Source: Rhodospirillales bacterium (GTDB taxonomy: Bacteria; Pseudomonadota; Alphaproteobacteria; Rhodospirillales; Defluviicoccaceae). Taken from it: a stretch of 5,031 nt of DNA. How positions within the stretch are numbered: the first letter of the stretch is position 1; every line of letters starts with the position of its first letter. Under the pieces are notes generated by a model. That model worked only from the letters and a program-made list of their open reading frames with translations. It ran no database searches and had not been told where the DNA came from. Both the position numbers and the translations under genes were made by a program. The stretch is from contig JAUXFS010000197.1 of assembly GCA_030622775.1 (NCBI GenBank), forward strand, positions 1-5,031. The letters run 5' to 3'. Positions 1 through 5,031 of this stretch are shown here, piece by piece.

Positions 1-434
1 AAGATACCCAAGTCAAAGATTCGCGTCCGACCGAGGACAATGCGGCAATTCGACGGCGGCGTTATTGTCCGGCCTGTGGTGCTCGCTGGACCACGTTCGA
101 GCGTGTGCACCTGAGGGAATTGATCGTCGTCAAGAAGGACGGAGACAAAACACCGTTTGATCGAGACAAACTGTTTCGCTCGCTGCGGATCGCCCTGAGA
201 AAGCGGCCGGTGGACGAAGATCGTGTCGAACGCATCGTCAACAGTATCCAGCGACGCCTGGAGACGTTGGGCGAGGCGGAGATCCCCTCCAAGGTTATCG
301 GCGAGATGGCCATGGATCAGCTGTCGCAGTTGGACCAGGTCGCCTATGTTCGTTTCGCTTCCGTCTACAGAAACTTCCGAGAGGCCAAGGACTTCGAGGA
401 CTTCGTGGAACACCTGGGTGAACACGAACGCTGA
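1..434 (+). CDS. nrdR: Transcriptional repressor NrdR, 5'-truncated by the window start
   Basis: NrdR is a zinc-ribbon/ATP-cone regulator that binds NrdR boxes upstream of ribonucleotide reductase operons and represses them according to bound ATP/dATP. The reading frame is open from base 3 and ends with TGA at 432-434, giving 143 visible residues. The first visible residues, DTQVKDSRP, match about position 10 of the family, so roughly nine residues carrying the first zinc CxxC pair lie before the window; full length would be about 152, which is normal. The second zinc pair is seen as YCPACGARWTTFERV (bases about 63-107). It is followed by the ATP-cone region beginning VVKKDGDKTPFDRDKL and ending in the typical VAYVRFASVYRNFREAKDFEDFV. 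A GTG at 105 is internal, not a start, because the zinc ribbon upstream of it is in the same frame. NrdR directly upstream of riboflavin genes is a common alphaproteobacterial arrangement. Identification is secure. Confidence 0.96.
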   Translation, partial: DTQVKDSRPTEDNAAIRRRRYCPACGARWTTFERVHLRELIVVKKDGDKTPFDRDKLFRSLRIALRKRPVDEDRVERIVNSIQRRLETLGEAEIPSKVIGEMAMDQLSQLDQVAYVRFASVYRNFREAKDFEDFVEHLGEHER

Positions 435-450
435 CTTGCCGGCAGATCAC

Positions 451-455
451 GAGGA
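451..455 (+). promoter_or_regulatory. Candidate Shine-Dalgarno sequence for ribD
   Basis: GAGGA lies 10 nt upstream of ATG 466, slightly long spacing for a ribosome binding site. It is the main sequence argument for the 466 start. The alternative starts at 418 and 436 lack a clear purine-rich motif at proper spacing. Confidence 0.4.
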
Positions 456-465
456 CCTTTCTCAT

Positions 466-1545
466 ATGAGCGCCGCGTTGACGTTGGCGCGGCGGGGTCT
501 CGGTAGAGTATGGCCCAATCCGGCAGTCGGATGCGTGCTGGTGAATGGGCGGCGCGTTGTCGGCCGCGGGTGGACGCAATCTGGCGGTCGCCCTCATGCG
601 GAAGCGGAAGCGCTTCGACGCGCGGCATCCGCCTCCCTTGGCGCCACCGCATACATCAGTCTCGAGCCGTGCAGTCATCATGGCCAAACCCCACCTTGTA
701 CCGAAGCTCTTATTGCCTCCGGGATCCGCCGGGTGGTGATCGCCGTTGAAGATCCGGATCCCCGTGTCTCGGGACGGGGAGAAGCCCGTCTCCGGGCCGA
801 AGGCATCGCCGTAACCACCGACGTGTCACGCGCGGCGGCGGAAGAACTCAACGCCGGCTTCTTCCTCAAAGTGACCCAGGGGCGTCCGCTGGTGACATTG
901 AAGGCGGCAACCACGCTCGACGGCCGAATCGCAACTAGCCGCGGCGACAGCCGATGGATTACCGGCGACGATGCTCGAATCGTCGCCCATCGGTTGCGTG
1001 CGGAGCATGACGCCGTATTGATCGGTTCCGCGACCGCGCTCGCGGATGACCCCGCATTGACGTGCCGGCTTCCCGGTATGGAAAGCCGTTCCCCGCTGCG
1101 GATCGTTCTCGATGGCCGATTGCGACTGCTCCCGACCTCGAAGCTGGCGCAATCCGCCCGCCAAATACCGACGTGGGTGGTGACCTCAACGGGCGCTAGC
1201 GTATTGCGCCGGCGGGCTTTGACGGCAAAGGGCGTATCCGTTATCGAGATCGAGTCCGATTGCGCCGGGCATCCGGACCCCGGGGCGGTTCTCTCGGAAC
1301 TCGCCCGCCGTGGTCTTACGCGTGTTTTGATCGAAGGTGGTGGCGTGGTCGCGGCTTCATTCCTGGCAGCCGGTCTCGTTGATCGAGTTGCCTGGTTCCA
1401 TGCTCCGCGAATCATCGGCGGTGACGGAATTCCGGCGGCGTCGTCGATGGGAGTTGAAAACCTCGAAGAGGCACCTTCATTTTTTCGCACGAGCGTACGC
1501 GAAGTTGCTGCCGATGTTCTGGAGATCTACGAGCGGGTCGGCTAG
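466..1545 (+). CDS. ribD: Bifunctional diaminohydroxyphosphoribosylaminopyrimidine deaminase / 5-amino-6-(5-phosphoribosylamino)uracil reductase RibD
   Basis: RibD carries out the second and third steps of cytosolic riboflavin synthesis: deamination of the pyrimidine made by GTP cyclohydrolase II, then NADPH-dependent reduction of the ribosyl chain. Numbered from ATG 466 (359 aa), the N-terminal deaminase domain shows PNPAVGCVLV at 17-26, the zinc/catalytic HAE at 44-46 and the zinc cysteine motif PCSHHGQTPPC at 68-78. The reductase domain begins near 142 with VTLKAATTLDGRIA, then SRWITG and LADDPALTCRL, and includes the glycine-rich VLIEGGG at about 287-293. Length is normal and nothing is broken. 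The start is uncertain. ATG 466 has GAGGA at 451-455 upstream, but the frame is open further back, and HEDLSHM just before the ATG resembles the helix (D/E-xx-Y/H-M) that usually begins this protein. In-frame alternatives are TTG 436 (1 nt after the nrdR stop) and GTG 418 (overlapping nrdR by 17 nt). It lies 9 nt upstream of ribE. Confidence 0.96.
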   Translation: MSAALTLARRGLGRVWPNPAVGCVLVNGRRVVGRGWTQSGGRPHAEAEALRRAASASLGATAYISLEPCSHHGQTPPCTEALIASGIRRVVIAVEDPDPRVSGRGEARLRAEGIAVTTDVSRAAAEELNAGFFLKVTQGRPLVTLKAATTLDGRIATSRGDSRWITGDDARIVAHRLRAEHDAVLIGSATALADDPALTCRLPGMESRSPLRIVLDGRLRLLPTSKLAQSARQIPTWVVTSTGASVLRRRALTAKGVSVIEIESDCAGHPDPGAVLSELARRGLTRVLIEGGGVVAASFLAAGLVDRVAWFHAPRIIGGDGIPAASSMGVENLEEAPSFFRTSVREVAADVLEIYERVG

Positions 1546-1554
1546 TCTGGGTCG

Positions 1555-2142
1555 ATGTTCACCGGAATCATAACCGACCTGGGAAGGGTCCGCTCGGCGT
1601 CGCGCAACGGCGACACCCGACTGGAGATCACGACGGAATTCGATACGGCCGATATCTCGCTCGGGGCCTCGATTTCGTGCTCCGGTGTCTGTCTGACGGT
1701 GATCGACAAAGGGCCTCACTGGTTCGCGGTTTCGGTTTCCGCGGAGACGCTGAGTTGCACGACAATCGGTGGTTGGCGGGAGGGGACTGGGGTAAACCTC
1801 GAGCGAGCCCTTAAGATTGGCGACGAGTTGGGTGGGCACATCGTGTCCGGCCACGTGGATTGCGTCGCTACCGTCGTCTCGATTACACCGGACGGAAGCT
1901 CCCAACGCTTCTTGATCGAAGCTCCTGATGGGTTCCACCGTTATGTGGCGGAGAAGGGTTCGATAGCGGTGGATGGCGTTTCTCTGACTGTCAACGAAGT
2001 CGAGGGGGGCCGTTTCGGCGTCAACCTCATCCCCCACACGCTCTCCGTAACCACCCTCGGCCAGATAGATTCCGGCGACCGCGTGAACCTGGAAGTCGAC
2101 ATGCTGGCGAGGTATGTTGCGCGTCTCCTTGACAAGGAATGA
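1555..2142 (+). CDS. ribE: Riboflavin synthase (alpha subunit type)
   Basis: Riboflavin synthase dismutates two 6,7-dimethyl-8-ribityllumazine molecules into one riboflavin plus the pyrimidine that RibH reuses. The 195-aa protein starts with the invariant MFTGII and has the expected tandem lumazine-binding barrels. Barrel 1 has SISCSGVCLTV at 39-49, VNLERALKIGDELGGHIVSGHVD at about 80-102, and barrel 2 has GSIAVDGVSLTVNEV at 135-149 with VNLEVDMLARYVARLL at the C terminus, the trimerising tail. Length is normal. Position 103 is Cys where the GHVDG motif normally has Gly. The start is fixed by MFTGII; only a weak GGG (1549-1551) precedes it, so translation may depend on ribosomes arriving from ribD, whose stop is 9 nt upstream. 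Some annotations call this gene ribC or ribE. No FMN riboswitch is seen before it, and there is no room for one. Confidence 0.97.
   Translation: MFTGIITDLGRVRSASRNGDTRLEITTEFDTADISLGASISCSGVCLTVIDKGPHWFAVSVSAETLSCTTIGGWREGTGVNLERALKIGDELGGHIVSGHVDCVATVVSITPDGSSQRFLIEAPDGFHRYVAEKGSIAVDGVSLTVNEVEGGRFGVNLIPHTLSVTTLGQIDSGDRVNLEVDMLARYVARLLDKE
2134..2138 (+). promoter_or_regulatory. Shine-Dalgarno sequence for ribB(X), inside the end of ribE
   Basis: AAGGA, formed by the last Lys-Glu codons of ribE, sits 8 nt upstream of GTG 2147. This good spacing favours GTG 2147 over the upstream in-frame ATG 2114, which would add a non-conserved 11-residue leader and overlap ribE by 29 nt. It also implies translational coupling between the two genes. 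Confidence 0.65.
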
Positions 2143-2146
2143 ACGC

Positions 2147-3268
2147 GTGCCCCGAACCGATCAGCTATCCTCCATCGAGGAAATCATCGACGACGCCCGC
2201 AACGGCCGAATGTTTATTCTCGTCGACGACGAGGATCGCGAAAATGAAGGCGACATCGTGGTGCCGGCACAAATGGCGACGCCGAAGGCCATCAATTTCA
2301 TGGCCAAGTATGGCCGGGGGCTGATCTGCCTGTCGCTTGGCCATCAACGCATCAAGGAACTGAGCCTACCGGCGATGGCGCGTCGCAATACGTCCCGCCA
2401 CGAAACCGCCTTTACCGTGTCCATCGAGGCCCGCGAGGGGGTGACGACCGGAATTTCCGCCTCCGACAGGGCGCGTACCGTCGCCGTGGCCATCGACCCG
2501 ACGAAAAGCAGTGACGATATCGTCTCGCCGGGCCACGTGTTTCCGCTCGAAGCCCGCGACGGCGGCGTGCTTGTCCGCGCGGGGCATACCGAGGCGGCTG
2601 TCGATATCGCGCGGCTGGCGGGGCTGAACCCGTCCGGCGTCATTTGCGAAATCATGAATGACGACGGGACCATGGCGCGAATGCCGGACCTGATCAAGTT
2701 CGCCCAGTTTCATGGTCTGCGGATCGGGACCATAGCCGAGCTGATTTCCTACCGACTTCGTCATGACCGAACCGTTGAACGTATCTTGGAGTCCTCTTTG
2801 GACAGTGTCCACGGCGGCACGTTCCAAATGTATGTGTACGTAAACCGCGTGGCCTACGCCGAACATGTTGCACTGGTTAAGGGAGATCTGGCGGCTGATG
2901 GTCCGGTTCTGGTACGGATGCATGCGCTGAACGTGCTGGAGGATGTGCTCGGCGATACCAATTCCGGTAAAGCCGAGGAATTGCATCAAGCGATGCGAAT
3001 GATCGATCGGGAGGGCCGGGGCGTCGTCGTACTGATTCGCGAACCTCATAAGAGCAGTCTGTCGGACCGGGTACGTGCGAGACTCCAGGGTGACGAGGAA
3101 AAGGCACCGCAGCTTCGCGACTATGGCGTCGGCGCACAGATCCTGCTCGATCTCGGCGTTCAGGGCATGATCTTACTGTCGAACACGAGGCGAACAATTA
3201 TCGGACTCGAAGGATACGGTCTTTCGATCGTCGGTCAGAGGCAGATAGCTGGGAAAGAGACGTCGTGA
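2147..3268 (+). CDS. ribB: 3,4-dihydroxy-2-butanone 4-phosphate synthase fused to a GTP cyclohydrolase II-like domain lacking zinc cysteines (RibBX-type)
   Basis: The N-terminal domain (about residues 8-200 of 373) is DHBP synthase, which converts ribulose 5-phosphate to the four-carbon unit used by RibH. It shows the acidic metal/substrate loop LVDDEDRENEGD at 25-36, RHETAFTVS at 84-92, TTGISASDRA at 100-109, SPGHVFPL with His130, and RAGHTEAAVDIARLAG at 144-159. Residues about 203-373 align with GTP cyclohydrolase II (VRMHALNVLEDVLGD, GRGVVVLIRE, LRDYGVGAQILLDLGV, IIGLEGYGL). However, the three zinc cysteines are missing: by ungapped alignment they are Asn262, Ser273 and Lys275, and no cysteine occurs after Cys167. 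The tyrosine expected after GRGxxx is Leu296. This matches the RibBX variant known in Proteobacteria, so automatic labels of bifunctional RibBA are likely wrong about cyclohydrolase activity. The start is GTG 2147, 4 nt after ribE, with a good ribosome binding site. The stop overlaps ribH by 4 nt. Confidence 0.93.
   Translation: MPRTDQLSSIEEIIDDARNGRMFILVDDEDRENEGDIVVPAQMATPKAINFMAKYGRGLICLSLGHQRIKELSLPAMARRNTSRHETAFTVSIEAREGVTTGISASDRARTVAVAIDPTKSSDDIVSPGHVFPLEARDGGVLVRAGHTEAAVDIARLAGLNPSGVICEIMNDDGTMARMPDLIKFAQFHGLRIGTIAELISYRLRHDRTVERILESSLDSVHGGTFQMYVYVNRVAYAEHVALVKGDLAADGPVLVRMHALNVLEDVLGDTNSGKAEELHQAMRMIDREGRGVVVLIREPHKSSLSDRVRARLQGDEEKAPQLRDYGVGAQILLDLGVQGMILLSNTRRTIIGLEGYGLSIVGQRQIAGKETS
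3251..3260 (+). promoter_or_regulatory. Purine-rich ribosome binding site candidate for ribH
   Basis: A ten-base purine run (GGGAAAGAGA) within the last codons of the ribB(X) gene ends 4 nt before GTG 3265. It is a degenerate Shine-Dalgarno and supports the GTG start together with the GTGA stop/start overlap. Confidence 0.4.
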
Positions 3269-3732
3269 ACATCTCCAACCGACACGTCCTCGTTGTCGAG
3301 GCGCGATTCTACGGGGACATCGCCGACCAGTTGGCAAAGGGCGCCATTGCAGTGCTTGAAGAAAGCGGCATTTCCTATACCCGTCACTCGGTACCCGGCG
3401 CATTCGAACTGCCCGCAGCGATCGGTTTTGCGGTGCGCGCTATCGAATCGGCTTCGGATGCGGTTCCCTTCGACGGATTTCTGGCTCTTGGCTGCGTGAT
3501 CCTCGGCGAGACCGATCACTACGAACACATTTGCCGGGAAACCAGCCATGGGTTGATGAACCTGGCTCTGACCCACGGTCTTGCGCTGGGCTTCGGGCTC
3601 CTGACCTGTCAAAACTACGAGCAGGCTCGCGTTCGCGCTGCCGTCGATGGAAAAAACAAGGGGGCCGAGGCCGCTAGAGCCTGCGTGAGGATGATGGAGC
3701 TCAAGGGAATTCTCCTTCCGCGCCCCCAATGA
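3265..3732 (+). CDS. ribH: 6,7-dimethyl-8-ribityllumazine synthase (lumazine synthase)
   Basis: RibH condenses the RibD-derived ribitylaminouracil with the DHBP made by the upstream gene product to give lumazine, the substrate of RibE. The 155-aa protein has the family landmarks in order: N-terminal strand HVLVVEARFYGDIADQL (7-23), VPGAFELPAAI (43-53), the active-site segment GCVILGETDHYEHICRE (76-92) with the proposed general acid/base His85, and the C-terminal NKGAEAARACVRMMEL (131-146), preceded by Arg122/Arg124 in the phosphate-binding region. Leu80 replaces the arginine that most lumazine synthases have in the VIRG motif. Translation starts at GTG, which overlaps the preceding TGA as GTGA, a typical reinitiation junction. 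The stop in turn overlaps the nusB ATG. Subunits of this family form pentamers or 60-mers; which applies here cannot be read from the sequence. Confidence 0.97.
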   Translation: MNISNRHVLVVEARFYGDIADQLAKGAIAVLEESGISYTRHSVPGAFELPAAIGFAVRAIESASDAVPFDGFLALGCVILGETDHYEHICRETSHGLMNLALTHGLALGFGLLTCQNYEQARVRAAVDGKNKGAEAARACVRMMELKGILLPRPQ

Positions 3733-4235
3733 CCGCCGCCGGTCGAGGTTCAAGCCATCGCCGGCGCAGCGCCACGAGACTGGCTGCCGTCCAGGCGCTG
3801 TACGAGATGGATGTGAGTGGCGCTCCGGTTGACCTGGTGTTGGGAGGATTCATTGGCAAGCGGTGGACAGACGCCGACGGCGGCGGCGACCTGCTCGCGC
3901 CGGACGGCGATCTGCTCGGTCAATTGGTCCGCGGCGTAACCGGCCGCCGTTCGGAGCTGGATGCGGTGATAGGTTCCGCGCTGACCGGCGCTTGGACCAT
4001 GGGCCGCCTCGAAATTCTGTTGCGGGCGATTTTGAGAGCAGGTGCGTATGAGTTGGCGGCCCTAAACGAGGTGCCGCCGAAAGCTGCTATCAACGAGTAT
4101 GTGGATGTCGCCCACGCTTTTTTTCCGGGCAAGGAGCCAGCCATGGTCAACGCCGTGCTCGACAGACTCGCCCGCACTTTGAGGCCAAACGAACGGATGA
4201 CCGGTTCTGATGACGGTGCTTCGGAGCAAGAATGA
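3729..4235 (+). CDS. nusB: Transcription antitermination factor NusB
   Basis: NusB binds boxA RNA with NusE (ribosomal protein S10) and supports antitermination in rRNA operons. The 168-aa all-helical protein begins with a basic stretch and the typical RRRSATRLAAVQALYEMDVSG (11-31). The middle holds an acidic/glycine-rich spacer (about 47-61, TDADGGGDLLAPDGD), common in alphaproteobacterial forms, then LVRGVTGRRSELDAVI and MGRLEILLRAILRAGAYEL. The conserved C-terminal core is VPPKAAINEYVDVAH (115-129) and PAMVNAVLDRLAR (137-149), ending in an acidic tail. ATG 3729 overlaps the ribH stop as ATGA. The only purine-rich motif, AAGGGA at 3703-3708, is 20 nt away, too far for an ordinary ribosome binding site, so the gene is probably translated by coupling to ribH. 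The ribH-nusB pairing is widespread in bacteria. Confidence 0.96.
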   Translation: MTAAGRGSSHRRRSATRLAAVQALYEMDVSGAPVDLVLGGFIGKRWTDADGGGDLLAPDGDLLGQLVRGVTGRRSELDAVIGSALTGAWTMGRLEILLRAILRAGAYELAALNEVPPKAAINEYVDVAHAFFPGKEPAMVNAVLDRLARTLRPNERMTGSDDGASEQE

Positions 4236-5031
4236 GTTCGATCTTATCGCCCGGTATTTTGCCCCGCTGGCGGCAGGGGAACCGGGCGCCCTGGGGCTGA
4301 TCGACGACGCCGCTATTCTCTCGATCGAACGCGGTCGGCGGATTGTCGTCACCACCGATACCCTTGTTTGCGGAGTCCATTTCCTTCCTTCGGATCCGCC
4401 CGACACCGTTGCCGCAAAGATGCTGGCGGTCAATCTCTCGGATCTAGCGGCGATGGGCGCGCTGCCACTGGCCTACACACTATCGATGGCTTTGCCGATG
4501 ACATGGACGGGAGAGGTCTTGCACCGCTGGCTTGGATCCTTTGCCGGCGGCCTGTCGGGGATGCAGGCTGAGATGGATGTCAACCTGATCGGTGGTGATA
4601 CGGTAGCGACACCGGGGCCGATCTGCTTGACGGTGACGGCACTGGGAAGTGTTCGGGAAGGAACGGAGCTACGCCGTTCGGGGGCGCGACCAGGGGATAC
4701 GATCTATGTTTCCGGGACGATCGGCGACGCGGCGCTGGGTCTGATGGCGCTGACCGGGGGGCTGTCGGACCTCACCGATGAGCAGCGCGGCTCGCTGATC
4801 GAGCGGTATCGGACTCCCAAGCCGCGTGTGGCGCTTGGAAAGAAGTTAGTCGGAGTGGCCCATGGAGCGGCGGACGTTTCGGATGGACTGGTCGCCGACC
4901 TGGAACACATTTGTGGCGCCTCCCTGTTGTCGGCGACGCTTCAGGCAGCACGGACTCCGCTATCCGCTGCGGCGGAGGCGGGCGTTAGCGCGGATCCGGA
5001 CCTGATGATTTCGGTGCTGACGGGCGGAGGC
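4210..5031 (+). CDS. thiL: Thiamine-monophosphate kinase ThiL, 3'-truncated by the window end
   Basis: ThiL phosphorylates thiamine monophosphate to the active cofactor thiamine diphosphate, using ATP and magnesium. The 274 visible residues include NEFDLIARYFAPLA (8-21), the metal/ATP acidic motif as LGLIDDAAIL (28-37), VTTDTLVCGVHFL (47-59), KMLAVNLSDLAAMGALP (70-86), LIGGDTV (126-132), RSGARPGDTIYVSGTIGDAALG (156-177) and DVSDGLVADLEHIC (222-235). The sequence stops at VLTGGG, just before the usual EDYEL. Typical length is about 320-335, so roughly 50-60 residues lie beyond the window. ATG 4210 lies inside nusB, giving a 26-nt overlap in another frame; GTG 4216 is an alternative two codons later. 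Only a weak GGAT (4195-4198) precedes the start. The order nusB-thiL is conserved in many proteobacteria. Confidence 0.95.
   Translation, partial: MTVLRSKNEFDLIARYFAPLAAGEPGALGLIDDAAILSIERGRRIVVTTDTLVCGVHFLPSDPPDTVAAKMLAVNLSDLAAMGALPLAYTLSMALPMTWTGEVLHRWLGSFAGGLSGMQAEMDVNLIGGDTVATPGPICLTVTALGSVREGTELRRSGARPGDTIYVSGTIGDAALGLMALTGGLSDLTDEQRGSLIERYRTPKPRVALGKKLVGVAHGAADVSDGLVADLEHICGASLLSATLQAARTPLSAAAEAGVSADPDLMISVLTGGG

Noticed and set aside
435..465. Possible FMN riboswitch or promoter between nrdR and ribD.
   Set aside because: The gap is at most 31 nt, far too short for an FMN riboswitch, and no promoter-like hexamers are apparent.
607..616. A perfect 10-bp palindrome, GAAGCGCTTC, possible operator.
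   Set aside because: It falls within ribD codons just after the HAE zinc motif, is single and isolated, and such palindromes are expected by chance in GC-rich DNA.
771..792. An 8-bp GC-rich hairpin (one G-T wobble) with a 6-nt loop, resembling a terminator stem.
   Set aside because: It lies in the middle of the intact ribD deaminase domain, has no following T run, and is easily produced by GC-rich codons.
678..1490. A long minus-strand open frame of 270 codons opposite ribD.
   Set aside because: It is antisense to a strongly conserved gene, is rich in Arg/Ser/Pro as expected of a GC-rich shadow frame, and has no recognisable domain.
2114..2146. Earlier ATG start for the ribB(X) gene, overlapping ribE by 29 nt.
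   Set aside because: The added residues are the ribE tail read in another frame and are not family-like, while GTG 2147 has AAGGA at ideal spacing.
2366..3049. A minus-strand open frame of 227 codons opposite the ribB(X) gene.
   Set aside because: It has no recognisable motif and exactly shadows a conserved gene; the composition (His/Arg/Gly-rich) is typical of a reverse-frame artefact.

Overview
The window is a gene-dense stretch of bacterial chromosome with seven genes, all on the + strand and nearly contiguous: nrdR (5' end outside the window), ribD, ribE, a ribBA-type gene, ribH, nusB and thiL (3' end outside the window). The order nrdR-ribD-ribE-rib(BA)-ribH-nusB-thiL, the GC-rich coding sequence and the protein variants (for example a NusB with an acidic/glycine-rich spacer and a RibH with a GETDHYEHICRE active-site segment) point to an alphaproteobacterium, perhaps Rhodospirillales-like. 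That placement is inferred from gene order and protein style, not from a database match.

Layout. Positions 1-434 hold the NrdR repressor of ribonucleotide reductase genes, lacking only about nine N-terminal residues. Positions 466-1545 (possibly starting earlier) hold RibD, the bifunctional deaminase/reductase. Positions 1555-2142 hold riboflavin synthase. Positions 2147-3268 hold a DHBP synthase fused to a GTP cyclohydrolase II-like domain that has lost its zinc cysteines (the RibBX-type architecture). Positions 3265-3732 hold lumazine synthase, 3729-4235 hold NusB, and 4210-5031 hold thiamine-monophosphate kinase, cut by the window end.

How the genes work together. RibD, the RibB domain, RibH and RibE cover four of the early-to-late steps of riboflavin synthesis: pyrimidine deamination and reduction, the C4 unit from ribulose 5-phosphate, lumazine formation, and the final dismutation. 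GTP cyclohydrolase II activity, the committed step, does not appear to be encoded here, so a separate ribA is expected elsewhere. Junctions are tight: ribD-ribE are 9 nt apart, ribE-ribB(X) 4 nt apart, and GTGA, ATGA and 26-nt overlaps follow. This suggests one polycistronic transcript with translational coupling. No promoter, FMN riboswitch, terminator, RNA gene, repeat array or mobile element is visible, and no gene-free stretch exceeds about 31 nt.

This is essentially a conserved housekeeping region. I found no evidence of a previously undescribed system. The most useful observations are the degenerate cyclohydrolase domain and a few substitutions in normally conserved motifs.
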